64,000 nt of DNA from Xylocopa sonorina (lineage: Eukaryota > Arthropoda > Insecta > Hymenoptera > Apidae): the NCBI RefSeq assembly GCF_050948175.1, contig NW_027490137.1, forward strand, positions 496,001 to 560,000. Reading direction: 5' to 3'. This document shows positions 51,934 to 63,733 of the stretch, in pieces (position 1 is the stretch's first letter; the number at the start of each line of letters is the position of its first letter). The notes beneath the pieces were generated by a model. It searched no databases. It was not told the origin of the DNA and saw nothing but the letters and a program-made list of their open reading frames with translations. The position numbers and the translations under genes were made by a program.

Positions 51934-51945
51934 TGACATTGGGAT
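51934..51945. repeat. 12-bp target duplication of the R1-like element, right
   Basis: TGACATTGGGAT, identical to 46006-46017. Confidence 0.93.
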
Positions 51946-52750
51946 TTGATGGAATCCACTTGCTAAATCAAAGGTATTGAAGTACTTTGCGCTTCCTAAC
52001 TTATCTAGTATCTCCGTTATACACGGGAGCGGGTACGCATCGGCGATGGATTTTTCGTTCAGGCTTCGATAGTCTATTACAACTCTCCATCTTTTATTTC
52101 CTAAAGAATCCGGTTTCTTGGGTACAACCCAGAGCGGTGAATTATATGGAAATTTTGACGGTTTAATAATTTCCTTTTCCAGTAATTGATCTATTTGACG
52201 TTGTATTTCTTCCTTGTGTATCGGCGGGAAGCGGTATTGTTTCACGTTTATTGGCTGATCATTTATCGTTGGAATACGGTGCTCGGTTACATTGGTAAAT
52301 CCTAATTTATCGCCTGGGAGATGGAATAAATCTTGATTGTTAGAAATCAGTTTGTATATATTATTTCTTTCTTCGCTGTTTAGATGATCTAGACGGAGTG
52401 ACGCGACTATTTCGTCGAATCGGCTTTGAGGTTGCGTTACATTTTGAGTGGCGCGCGGAGTGTCGCGTTTCAAGTGTCGTTCGCTATCGCTTTTGAGAAG
52501 AGATTTATTTTGTGTATCTTTCGCGCGGATGTTTAAGTTACGTTGCGTACCTTCGATGGCACTTGAAAAAATTTTTGTGGATTTTCTGAGGTTGTTATTG
52601 GAAGATTTATCATGTTTGGAAACTTTGTGTTGAATATCGCGTGACGATGGTAAGAGATTTTCGTTGGAATTCGTAGAATTTGTAGTGGATTTTGAAACAA
52701 TGTTAGTATAAGATACAGTGGGATTTGGGAATACTCGTTTTAGAGTGGAT

Positions 52751-52990
52751 ACAGTGGATTTGGCATTAGACGAGTTAGTACGCATGCTTGAGACAGTGGA
52801 TTTAGTATTAATTGGATTAGTAGGCATGCTGGAAACAGTGGATTTAGTATTAGTAGAATTAGTACGCATGCTTGAAACAGTGGATTTAGTATTCATTTTT
52901 GTATTAGAAACAGTGGATTTAGTATTGATTTTTGTATTAGAAACAGTGGATTTAGTATTGATTTTTGTATTAGAAACAGTGGATTTAGAA
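52751..52990 (-). repeat. in-frame minisatellite between protease and RT
   Basis: Seven unit starts (plus-strand ACAGTGGATTT) at 52751, 52793, 52835, 52877, 52910, 52943 and 52976. Spacings are 42, 42, 42, 33, 33 and 33 bp, all multiples of three. The protein repeats the core KSTVS followed by NTKINT (33-bp units) or by longer Met/Thr/Asn stretches (42-bp units). It is a flexible linker expanded without breaking frame, so expansion occurred while pol was coding. Confidence 0.9.
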
Positions 52991-53648
52991 GTATTCGTAA
53001 ATAACGAATATAACGCTGGTTCGCGTTTCAGCGATTCGAGAACGGGAAGCGGGTCCAGATGAATTCTGGGCACCGTGATCTCGATCTCGGTATCGGTCGC
53101 ATTAATTATGCTTGCTATCGCATGGCCGTTTCGCACTTTAACGATAGCATGACCGAAATATACTCCCTTCGCGATCTGTGTTCGGGGGATTATTCCTTCG
53201 CCTACGCCTGAATTAATTATTCCGACGCGTATGCTCGAGTTAGTCCGCGGAGGAAGTATTATTTTATTTAAAACGTCTTCGCGACGTGCAAATAGGATCC
53301 TATTCCCGTGCCACAGGATATATTTATTTCTAAAAGATATATCCGCTTCTGCACAAAACCCGGATCCCATGATCCCGGCGGATTTAATTGGGAAGTCGGA
53401 ACTGACAACATTAAACGGAACGTCACGAGAAAATATCGGTAACGTAACCGTCCCTAAGGTGGCTACGGTTCCCTGAGTTACACCGGTAATAGTTAGGCGT
53501 TCTCCAGTGTTAATTAGAGTTTTAGGTTTTAGCGCGTTTTCCTTGATCACGTTGATCTCGGCTCCGGTGTCGATCATCATTACTACGGGTTCAATTAACG
53601 CGTTAGAATTTATGACAACCGTGGGGACGCTAGTTTTACCCGTTATGT

Positions 53649-53870
53649 TTACTGCTGCTCTTCTATTATCGAGATTGACTCGTCGTTCGTTAAGGCGGGA
53701 ACTCGGCGATCGTAGCCGGCCTCGCGTACCGTCTCGCGGCGGGTCGGGAGGCCGTTCGCGTTTCCCGGATTCGGGCGCGAAACGTTATTTCCGACATTAT
53801 TAAATTGTCGCTTTCGACATTCGTCTATGCTATGTCCCAGGTTTCGGCAGTACCTACAAACGAGATCCCG
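53649..53870 (-). pseudogene. gag C-terminal fragment with second zinc knuckle
   Basis: In a frame different from the main gag frame is CRYCRNLGHSIDEC (CX2CX4HX4C), starting at 53858, then a basic tail ending at TAA 53651-53649. A TGA just upstream (53873-53871) separates it from gag. Two-knuckle nucleocapsids are common in Gypsy elements, so this was most likely the end of gag before an indel and stop mutations. Confidence 0.75.
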
Positions 53871-53908
53871 TCAATCGGGCGGTGCGTACTGACCGCGCGG
53901 AGGTCCCG

Positions 53909-54949
53909 TTACAGGCGGTCGTTCCTGTCGAGGATACCTCGGGGTTTCTTCCCGTGGTTACGTGACTGCGGTCTATGATTTGCGTACCTGCAATTGCGGG
54001 TGACATGACCGCGACTATTACAACGAGCGCAAACCGTTTCTTGCCGGCGCTCGAAGTGAAAATTTTCTGTACGGGGACGCGACGAGGAGAGTCTCTCTTT
54101 GTCTAATTCGTGTCGCCTGTACAACTCCTTAGCGTGAGCGAACGCGTCCGCGTATGTTTCGTACAATCGCGTGTTCATCGAATGTCGAATTTCCGGGATA
54201 AGCTCGTCGCAAAAACACCTAAGCGTAAACGCGTCTATTCCGGAACGTGAATTTACTAATTCGGCGGAATCGAACCGTTCGCAGTCGATTGCTGCGTTAC
54301 GTAGGTCTTTAATTCTACCTATGAAATCGAGGATATGTTCTCCTGGGCGCATGAAAGTATTAGTTAGTTCGCCCCTGTAATGGTCGGTTGACTTTGTATT
54401 TCCGAATGCGGCTCGTAGAATATCGGTCAGTTGTCCGACCGAAGAGCATTGCTCGTCCTCTACGGCCAGGTATGCACAGCCGCGTAAACGATTGACAATG
54501 AGTTTGGTGAACGAGGGTTCTCCTTCGGGCGAAATCAACTCCCTTGCCCGTTTACAGGCCCGCACGAACTGTAATATTGGCAAGTTTTTGCCATCGAATA
54601 TAGGGATGCTATCTATTGCTTCGCGAAAAATAAACCTATCTGTTTGAGAGTTTGGTGAATCGGACCCTGAGCTACGTGTCGGTTGCAGGTGCGGAGTTCC
54701 GAAAGAGATAGTGTCGGCGTTTGCGGATTGTGCCGCGCGTAAGGATTCCAATTCCCAACGCATGAAATCTATTTGACGATTTAACGTAGCGATCGCTTGT
54801 TCTTTATCCGTATTATCGTTTGAAGGTCCGGCGACGTCGATTGCGAGAGCATCGTGAGAATCTAACGTTCGGTGAGTATCGGATTCGGTTGCGGCGGCGT
54901 CCTATTGTACCTGAAGCCGCGTTCGCTTTGTCGGCGTGCGCGTCGCCAT
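53909..54949 (-). pseudogene. gag with one zinc knuckle and a premature TAG
   Basis: Structural protein of the particle. The frame from the Met at 54763 has a capsid-type region (PIFDGKNLPILQFVRACKRA, then an alpha-helical stretch to about residue 220) and CARCNSRGHVTRNC, a CCHC knuckle at about residues 245-258. The same frame is open upstream except for one TAG (54904-54902). Beyond it an ATG in CCATGG context lies at 54949, 15 codons before the TAG and 62 codons before the Met at 54763. I therefore take 54949 as the ancestral start. The frame ends at TAA (53909). The second knuckle follows in another frame. No late-domain or matrix motif was identified. Confidence 0.82.
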
Positions 54950-54999
54950 GGCTGTTCGTACACTTATTCAGCAGAATTTCCGATAAGTTATACGCGAAT

Positions 55000-55017
55000 A
55001 TCCCACCGCTGTCACCA
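55000..55017 (-). promoter_or_regulatory. primer-binding site, probably tRNA-Leu
   Basis: Seven bases after the 5' LTR, the element strand reads TGGTGACAGCGGTGGGAT. The complement, ending ..CACCGCTGTCACCA, resembles the T-arm and acceptor end of animal tRNA-Leu (..CCCACCGCTGCCACCA) with one mismatch. Position and the TGG start are firm; the tRNA identity is from memory of tRNA sequences and moderately sure. Confidence 0.75.
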
Positions 55018-55188
55018 GAAATTATGTCACGTCCTGGCGAACAAATTATTCGTATCCCAGGAGGCTGAATGACACAAGCATTTTTGTCGAGAATTCGGTC
55101 CGGTATAAAACGCGTATGACCGGGTTCGTCGATTCTGGCAAGACGCGGGCACCGTAAACAATCGCGAACGCGTGTAAGGAAGGATTTT

Positions 55189-55201
55189 ACTTACCTTTCG
55201 C
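55189..55201 (-). promoter_or_regulatory. splice-donor-like site in the 5' LTR
   Basis: GCGAAAG followed by GTAAGTAAAA on the element strand, about 170 bp before the LTR end, i.e. in U5 or R. It is a good match to the GU donor consensus. It could make a spliced subgenomic RNA; no acceptor was assigned. Confidence 0.35.
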
Positions 55202-55974
55202 TGATTTCCCTCTTCTGCTTTCAGATGTGGCGATCGTCGAGGGTCGTTCTCGGGGGAGGAGTCGGCGTACGGCTGGCTGAAATCGGCGTTGTGACGGTGG
55301 AGCTGCGATGAATGTCGCCGTCCGTCGATGAACGAAGATTTCTGGCGTTTCACCAACGTATTCCGCACGAGATAATGGATTAAATTCTTCCTCCCGGCAC
55401 TAAGAGTTCGTTTATAGACACTCAAGTTGTTACGAACTTGGAAAAATTTGTATTAAAATATAATTGAATTTAGAAATGGAGTTGGAATGAACTAGAACTT
55501 GATGTGGTAGAAAAATAATAAAGTATATTCTAAATCAAAGAGTACAAGAACAATTATTTCTAAGTATTAAGACTAGGTTAACTATGAATTAGGAATTAGA
55601 ACAAGGACTTTAGAACTAGGAACCTCATCGAGGCTGCGCGACGGCCCTAAGGCGCGACTTGGAAGAGACTTGGAATTGCAAGTGCCCGAAGGCGAGATAG
55701 AACTGTACCGTACTGACGGTACTGACTGACTGTGTCTCCTAAGATGCGTCTGCGACCTCCTCAACTCTCGGAGCGCTTCGGTCGCGTGCGAACGTAGGTG
55801 GGAGTATGTGGACGCCCGAGTGGGGTCTCGGCGTTGCGTGGTGGGGTTAGCGGCGCGTGCCGCTGAGGCGGTCGCGATCTCGCGCGTCGCGGCTTATTTA
55901 ATTAGCGCTCTTATGACTATAGAGATACAAGTATGAAATTAGAATCTCGTAGAGGTTGATTCACCTGGTACGTC

Positions 55975-56195
55975 CCTGGAGTGAGCGAGAGGGCGCAGGA
56001 GGTCCTCGGTGCGAGTGAGACAGAATGTGTTGCCCTTGGAGCGAGGGAGAAGGCGAACACATTTGCAGGTGCGAGTGAGACGGAGGGTAGGTCCCTTGGA
56101 GTGAGAGAGACGGCGAGTACCTCTGCGGGTGCGAGTGAGACGGAGGGTATGTCCCCTGGAGTCGGAGAGACGGCGAGTTGGGCCAGGGTATTGCA
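55975..56195 (-). repeat. GC-rich minisatellite in U3 of the 5' LTR
   Basis: Same 60-bp family as 42600-42920 but with fewer units. In one minus frame it encodes Ser/His/Pro repeats; this is a property of the 60-bp period and not evidence for a protein. Confidence 0.8.
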
Positions 56196-59100
56196 GGTGG
56201 TGCAGGCGCGTGAGGGTGGTTGCCGTGGTGCGTTGAGAGGGTGGCAGGCGGCACGCCTGACGTCACAGTAGCGTTTGTAGATATCTACGTATCGAAGCAG
56301 TAGAGTTCTAATGCTTCACAAAACGCGATATCGCATCTCATTTCTATGTCTCATGATGAGATATAATATTCATTGCGAATTGTCATGAGTACCTCGGATA
56401 CACATCAAATGAATGTAAATGCGACACTTCCGTACTAGGAAGATGCGTTTGCAGATATCTACGTATCGAAGCAATAGAGTTCTAATGCTTCTTAAAACGC
56501 GATATCGCATCTCATTTCTATCTTTAGTGATAAGGTATAGTATTCATTGTGGAATGTTGCGTATTCCTCGTATTCATTTCAAAAGAATGTAAATGCGACT
56601 CTTCCTTGCTAAGAAACAGCGTCTGCAGATATCTACGTATCGTAGCAATAGAGTTCTCTAGCTTTTTAAATCGCGATATCGCATCTCATTTCTATGTCTC
56701 GTGATAAGATATAATATTCATTGCGAAGTGTCATGTATACCTCGTATTCACTTCAAACGAATGTAAATGCCTCACTTCCTTGCTAGGAACCAGCGTTTCC
56801 TGATATCTACGTACCGAAATAATAGTGCTCTAATGCTTCTTAAAACAAGATATCGCAACTCATTACTATGTTTCATGAGAAGATATAATATATATTGCGA
56901 AGTGTCATGTATACCTCGTATTCACTTCAAGAGAATGTAAATGCGACACTTCCTTAGTAGGAAATAGCGTTTGCAGATGTCTACGTATCGAAGCAATAGA
57001 ATTCAAACGCTTCTTAAAACGCAATATCGCATCTCATTTCAATGTTTCATGATAAGATATAATATTCATTGTGGAGTGTTATGTATACCACGTATTCACT
57101 TCAAAAGAAAGTAAATGCGACACTTCGTTGCTAGGAAATTACGTTTCCAGATGTCTACGTACCGAAGCAATAGAGTTCTAATGCCCCTTATATCGCGACA
57201 TCGCATCTCATTTCTATGTTTCATGATAAGATATAATATTTATTACGAAGTGTCATGTATACCTCCTATACCTTTCAAAGGAATGTAAATGCGACACTTC
57301 CTTGCTAGGAAATAGCGTTTGCAGATGTCTACATATCGTAGCATTAGTGTTCTGGCGCTTCTCCCAACGCGATATCGCATCTCATTTGTATGTTTCGTGA
57401 TAAGATATAATATTCATTGTGGATTTCTATGTATACCTCGTATTCGCTTCAAAAGAATGTAAATGCGACACTTCCTTGCTAGAAAATAGCTTTTGCAAAT
57501 GTCTACGTATCGTAGCAATAGAGTTCTAACGATACTTAATTCGCGATATCGCACCTCATTTCTATGTTTCATGTTAAGATATAATATTCAATGCCAATTG
57601 TTATGTGTACCTCGTATTCACTTCAGAAGAATGTAAATGCGACACTTCATTGCTAGGAAGTAGCGTTTGCAGATGTCTGCGTATCGAAGCAATAGAGTTC
57701 TAATGCTTCTTAAATCGAGATATCGAATTTCATTTCAACGTTTCATGATAAGATATAATATTCATTGCGAAGCGTTATGTATTCCTCCTCCACATGTCAA
57801 ATGAATTTAATGCGACACTTTCTTTTTAGGAAATTACGTTTCCAGATGTCTCCGTATCGAAGCAATAGAGTACTAATGCTTCTTAAATCGCGCTATCGCA
57901 TCTCATTTCTATGTTTCATGATATGATACAATATTCATTGTGCAATGTTATGTATAGCTCGTGTTCACTTCAAAAGAATGTAAACGCGACACTTCCTTGC
58001 TAGGAAATAGCGTTTGCAGATGTCTACGTATCGTACCAATAGAGTTCGAATGCTTCTCAAAACGCGATATCGCATCACATTTCTATGTTTCATGATAAGA
58101 TATAATACTCTTTGCGAAGTGTTATGTATTCCTCCTCGACACTTCAAATGAATGTAAATGCGACAATTCCTTGCAAGGTTGTAGCGTTTGCAGATGTCTA
58201 CGAATTGAAGCAATAGATTTCTAATGCTTCTTCAAACGAGATATCGCATCCCATTTCTATGTTTCATGATAGGATATAATATTCATTGCGAAGGGTTTTG
58301 TATACCTCGTATTCACTTCAAAAGAATGTAAATGCGACACTTCCTTGCTAGGAAGTAGCGTCTACAGATGTCTAGGTATCGAAGCAATAGAGTTCTAATG
58401 CTCCTTAAATTACGATATCGCATCCCATTTCTATGTTTCACGATAAGATACAATATTCATTGCGCAGTTATATGTATACCTCGTCTTCACCTCAAAAGAA
58501 TGTTAATGCGACACGTCCTTGCTCGGAAAAAGTGTTTGCAGATGTCTACGTATCGAAGCAATAGTGTCCCAATGCTTCTTAAATCTCGATATCGCATCCC
58601 ATTTCTATGTTTCATGATAAGATATAATATTCATTGCGAAGTGTCTTGTATACATCGCATACACTTCAAATGAATGTAAATGCGACACTTCCTTGCAAGG
58701 AAATAGCGTTGGCACATGTCTCCGTATCGAAGCAATAAGGTTCTAATTCTTCTTAAAACGCGATATCGCATCTCATTTCTATGTTTCATGATAAGATACA
58801 ATATTCATTGCGAAGTGTCATGTGTACCTCGTATTCACTTGAAAACAATGTAAATGCGACACTTCCTTGCTAGGAAATCGCGTTTGCAGATGTCTGCGTA
58901 TCGAAGCAATAGAGATCAACTGCTTCCTAAATCGCCATATCGCATCTCATTTCTATGTCTCATGATAAGATATAATATTCATTGTGGAGTATTATTATAA
59001 CCTCGTATTCACTTTAAGAGAATGTAAATGCGTCACTTCCTTGTTAGGAAATGGCGTTTGCAGATGCCTACGTATCGAAGCAATAGAGCCCTAATGCTTC

Positions 59101-60479
59101 TTAAATCGCGATATCGCATTTCATTTCCATGTTTCATGATGAGATATAATATTCATTGCGAAGTGTCTTGTATACATCGCATACACTTCAAATGAATGTA
59201 AATGCGACACTTCCTGGCTAGGAAATAGCGTTGGCAGATGTCTACGTATCGAGCAATAGAGTTCTAATGCTTCATAAATCGCCATATCGCATCTCATTTC
59301 TATGTTTCATAATAAGATATAATATTCGATGTGGAGTGATATGAATACCTCGTATTCACTTCAAAAGAATATGAATGCGACGCTTCCTTGCTAGGAAATA
59401 GCTTTTCCAGATATCTACGTATAGTAGCGATATAGGTCTAATGCTTCTTAAAACGCGATATCGCATCTCATTCCTATGTCTCATGATAAGATATAATATT
59501 CATCGCGAAGTGTCATGTATACCTCGAATTCTCTTCAAAAGATTGTAAATACGACACTTCCTTGCTAGGAAATAGCGTTTGCAGATGTCTACGTATCGAA
59601 GCAATAGTGTTCTAATGCTTCATAAAACGCGATATCGCATCTCATTTCTGTGTTTCATGATAAGATATAATATTCATTGTGGAGTGTTATGTATACCTCG
59701 TATTCACTTCAAAAGTATGTAAATGCGACACCTCCTTGATAGGAAATAGCGTCTGCAGATGTCAACGAATCGTAGCAATAGAGTTCTGATGCTACTTAAA
59801 ACGCGATATCGCATCTCATTTCTATGATTCATTATAAGATATATTATTCATTGCGTAGTGTCATGTATACTTCGTATTCACTTCAGAAGAATGTAAATGC
59901 GACCCTTCATTGCCAGGAATTAGAGTTTGCAGATGTCTCCGTTTCGAAGCAATAGAGCTCTAATGCTTCATAGAATGAGATGTCGCATCTGATTTCAATG
60001 TTTCATGATAAGCTATAATATTAATTGCGAAGTATCATGTATACTTCGTATTCACTTCAAAAGAATGCAAATGCGACACTTCCCTGCTATTATATAGCGT
60101 TTGCAGATGACAACACACCGTAGCAATAGAGGTCTAAAGCTTCTTAAAACAAGATATCGCACCTCATTTCCATGTTTCATGATAAGATATAATATTCATT
60201 GCGAAGTGTCATGAATACCTCGTATTCACTTCAAAAGAATGTAATGCGACACCTCCTTACCAGGAAATACCGTTTGCAGATGTCTCCGTATCGAAGCAAT
60301 AGAGTTCTAATGCTTCTTAAAATGAGATGTCGCATCTCATTTCTATGTTTCATGATAGGATATAATATTCATTGCGAAGTGTCATGAATAACTCGTATTC
60401 ACTTAAAAAAATGTAAATGCGACAATTCCTTCCTAGGAAATAGCGTTTCCACATGTCTACGTATCGAAGCAATAGAGTT

Positions 60480-61468
60480 CTAATGCTTCTTAAGACGTGA
60501 TATCGCATCTCACTTCTATGTTTCATAATAAGATATAATCTTCATTGCGAAGTGTCACGAATACCTCGTACTCTCTTCAAAAGAATGTAAATGCGACACT
60601 TCGTTGCTAGGAAATAGCGTTTCCAGATATCTAGGTATCGAAGCAATAGCGTTCTAATGCTGCTTAAATCGCGATATCGCATCTCATTTCTATGTTTCAT
60701 GATAAGATATAATATTCATTGTGCAGTGATATGTATACCTCGCATACACTTCAAATGATTGTAAATGCGACACTTCCTTGCTAGGAAATAGCGTTTGCAG
60801 ATGTCTACGTTTCGTAGCATTAGAGATCTAATGCTACTCAAAACGCGATAACGCATCTCATTCCTACGTTTCATGATAAGATATAATATTCATTGCGAAG
60901 TGTCTTGTATACCTCGCATACACTTCAAATGAATGTAAATGCGACACTTCCTTCCTAGGAAATAGCGTCTGCAGATATCTACGTACCGTAGCAATAGATT
61001 TCTAATGCTTCTTAAGACGTGATATCGCATCTCACTTCTATGATTCATAATAAGATATAATCTTCATTGCGAAGTGTCACGAATACCTCGTACTCACTTC
61101 AAAAGAATGTAAATGCGACACTTCGTTGCTAGGAAATAGCGTTTCCAGATGTCTAGGTATCGAAGCAATAGCGTTCTAATGCTGCTTAAATCGCGATATC
61201 GCATCTCATTTCTATGTTTCATGATAAGATATAATATTCATTGTGCAGTGATATGTATACCTCGCATACACTTCAAATGATTGTAAATGCGACACATCCT
61301 TGCTAGGAAATAGCGTTTGCAGATGTCTACGTTTCGTAGCATTAGAGATCTAATGCTACTCAAAACGCGATAACGCATCTCATTCCTACGTTTCATGATA
61401 AGATATAATATTCATTGCGAAGTGTCTTGTATTCCTCGCATACACTTCAAATGAATGTAAATGCGACA
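60480..61468 (+). repeat. trimer tandem duplication of satellite monomers
   Basis: 60480-60946 and 61002-61468 match at an offset of 522 bp, exactly three monomers, with about five substitutions by eye. Shared markers are CTTAAGACGTGATATCGC, ATATAATCTTCATTG and AATAGCGTTCTAATGCTGC. This is the closest thing to a higher-order repeat in the window, but only two copies are present. Confidence 0.88.
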
Positions 61469-62146
61469 CTACCTTGCTAGGAAATAGCGTTTGCAGATGT
61501 CTACGTATCGAGCAATAGGGTTCTAATGCTACTTAAAACGCGATATAGCATCTCATTTCTATGTATCATGATAAGATATAATATTCATTGTGCAGTGTTG
61601 TGTATACCTCGCATTCACTTCAAACGATTGTAAATGCGACACTTCCTTGCTAGGAACTAGCGTTTCCAGATGTCTACGTATCGAAGCAATAGATTTCTAA
61701 TGCTCCTTAAAACGCGATATCGCTCCTCATTTCTATGTTTCATGATAAGATATAATATTCATTGTGGAGTGTTATGTATACCTCGTATTCACCACAATGG
61801 AATATAAATGCGACACTTCCTTGCTAGGAAATAGCGTTTGCAGATATCTACGTATCGAGCAATAGGTTTCTAATGCTTCTGAAATCGCAATATCGCATCC
61901 CATTGCTATGTTTCATGATAACATATAATATACATCGTCCAGTGTTATGTATACCTCATATTCACTTCAAAAGAATGTAAATGCGACACTTCCTTGCTAG
62001 GAAATAGAGTCTGCAGATGTCTACGTATCGTATCAATAGAGTTCTAATGCTTCTTAAAACGCGAATCGACCCTCAATTATATGTTTCATGATAAGATACA
62101 ATATTCATTGTGGAGTGTTATGTATAACTCGTATTCACTTCAATAG

Positions 62147-63733
62147 AATGTAAATGCGACACTCTCTTGCTAGGAAATAGCGTCTGCAGATGTCTACGTA
62201 TCGTAGCAATAGAATTCTAATGCTTAAATCGCATCTCATTTCTATGTTTCATGATAAGATGTAATATTCATTGTGGAGTGTTATGTATACCTCGTATTCA
62301 CTTCAAAAGACTGTAAATGCGACACTTCCTTGCTAGGAAATAGCGTCTGCAGATGTCAATGTATCGTAGCAATAGAGTTCTAATGCATCGTAAAACGAGA
62401 TGTCAAATCTCATTTCTAAGTTTCGTGATAAGATATAATATTCATTGCGAAGTGTCACGTATACCTCGAATACACTTCAAATGAATGTAAATGCGACACC
62501 TCCTTGCTAGGAAATAGTGTCTCCATATGTCTACGTATCGAAGCAATAGAGTGCTAATGCTTCTTAAATCGCGATATCGCACCTCATTTCTATGTATCAT
62601 GTTAAGATATAATATACAATGCGAATTGTTATGTGTACCTCGCATTCACTTCAAAAGAATGTAAATGCGACACTTCATTGCTAGGAAGTAGCGTTTGCAG
62701 ATGTCTACTTATCGGAGCAATAGGGTTCTAATGCTTCTTGAAACGCGATATCGCATTTCATTTCTATGTCTCCTGATAGGGTATAATATTCATTGCGGAG
62801 TGTTATGCATCCCTCGTATTCACTATTAAAGAATGAAAATGCGACACTTCCTTGATACTAAGTAGCCGTTCCAGATGTCTACATATCCCAGCAATAGATT
62901 CCTGATGCCTTTTAAATCGCGATATCGCATCTCATTTCTATGTTTCATGATAAGATATAATATTGATTGTGGTGTTTCATACATACCTCGTATTCACTTC
63001 AAAAGAATGTAAATGCGAAACTTCCTTGCTAGGAAATAGCGCTTCCAGATGTCTACGAATCGAAACAATAGAGTTCTAATGCTTCTTAAAACGAGATGTC
63101 GCATCTCATTTCTATGTTTCATGATAAGGTATAATATTCATTGCGAAATGCCACTTATACCTCGCCTACACTTCAGGTGAATGTAAATGCGACACTTCTT
63201 TGCTAGTAAATAGCGTCTGCAGACATCTACGTATCGTAGCAATAGATCTCTAATGCTACTTAAAACGCGATATCGCATCTCATTTCTATGTTTCATTGTA
63301 AGATATAATATTCATTGTGGAGTGTTATGTACACCTTGTATTCACTTCAAAAGAATGTAAATGCTACACTTCCTTGCTAGGAAATAGCGTTAGCAGATAT
63401 CTACGTATCGTAGCAATAGAGTTCTAATGCTTCTTAAAACGCGAAATCGATCCTCATTTATATGCTTCATGATAAGATATAATTTTCATTGTGGATTGTT
63501 ATGTATACCTCATATTCACTTCAAAAGAATGTAAATGCGACACTCTCTTGCTAGGAAATAGCGTCTGCAGATGTCTACGTATCGTAGCAATAGAATTCTA
63601 ATGCTTAAATCGCATCTCATTTCTATGTTTCATGATAAGATGTAATATTCATTGTGGAGTGTTATGTATACCTCGTATTCACTTCAAAAGAATGTAAATG
63701 CGACACTTCCTTGGTTGGAAATAGCGTTTGCAG
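62147..63733 (+). repeat. eight-monomer-spaced satellite pair with a shared deletion
   Basis: About 206 bp at 62147-62352 recurs at 63528-63733, offset 1381 bp. Both carry the variant ACTCTCTTGC and the same short deletion that turns CTTCTTAAAACGCGATATCGC into CTTAAATCGC. The shared indel shows common descent of the two copies. Confidence 0.85.

Larger units (their letters stand above)
51934..53784 (-). pseudogene. Gypsy protease and 5' half of RT
   Basis: N-terminal part of pol. The frame opens after a TAA at 53785-53787, about 200 bp before the first Met (53580). The aspartic protease active site is MMIDTGAEINVI. A repetitive Ser/Thr/Asn/Lys linker follows (52751-52990), then RT fingers and palm: LLEKEIIKPSKFPYNSPLW, VVPKKP, RWRVVIDYRSLN and FNTFDLASGFHQIPM with the first catalytic Asp. 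At that point the R1-like element interrupts the gene. The frame runs ten codons into the insertion before a stop. The frame overlaps the end of the gag frame (53784-53649), compatible with Pol expression by ribosomal frameshift in the ancestral element. Confidence 0.92.
41464..56267 (-). mobile_element. degenerate Ty3/Gypsy provirus with nested R1-like element
   Basis: A complete but dead LTR retrotransposon transcribed on the minus strand. Order along its own 5' to 3': 5' LTR (56267-55025), PBS (55017-55000), gag (from 54949), protease and RT (from 53784), RNase H, integrase (ending 43377), a small downstream frame, PPT (43015-43005), 3' LTR (43004-41464). Total length is 14,804 bp, or about 8.9 kb without the nested 5.9-kb element and its extra 12-bp duplication. 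PR-RT-RH-IN order with a GPY-type integrase tail places it in Ty3/Gypsy (established family architecture). LTRs differ by roughly 25-30 substitutions over the first 0.9 kb by hand count, so the insertion is not recent. Coding capacity is lost through several stops, frameshifts and the insertion. Confidence 0.95.
55025..56267 (-). repeat. 5' LTR of the Gypsy provirus (1243 bp)
   Basis: Collinear with 41464-43004 but shorter by about 298 bp. It lacks the 207-bp segment corresponding to 42384-42590, which in the 3' LTR carries the TATA-like run, and it has about 90 bp less of the U3 minisatellite (55975-56195 here). Hand-counted substitutions between the two LTRs over the first about 0.9 kb are roughly 25-30. 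The outermost bases include TGACGTCA (56258-56265), a perfect CRE-type palindrome, also present at 42995-43002. Confidence 0.92.

Noticed and set aside
52718..53062. A 114-codon plus-strand frame with hydrophobic repeats opposite the pol linker
   Set aside because: It is the antisense shadow of the in-frame minisatellite in pol; no start context or domain.
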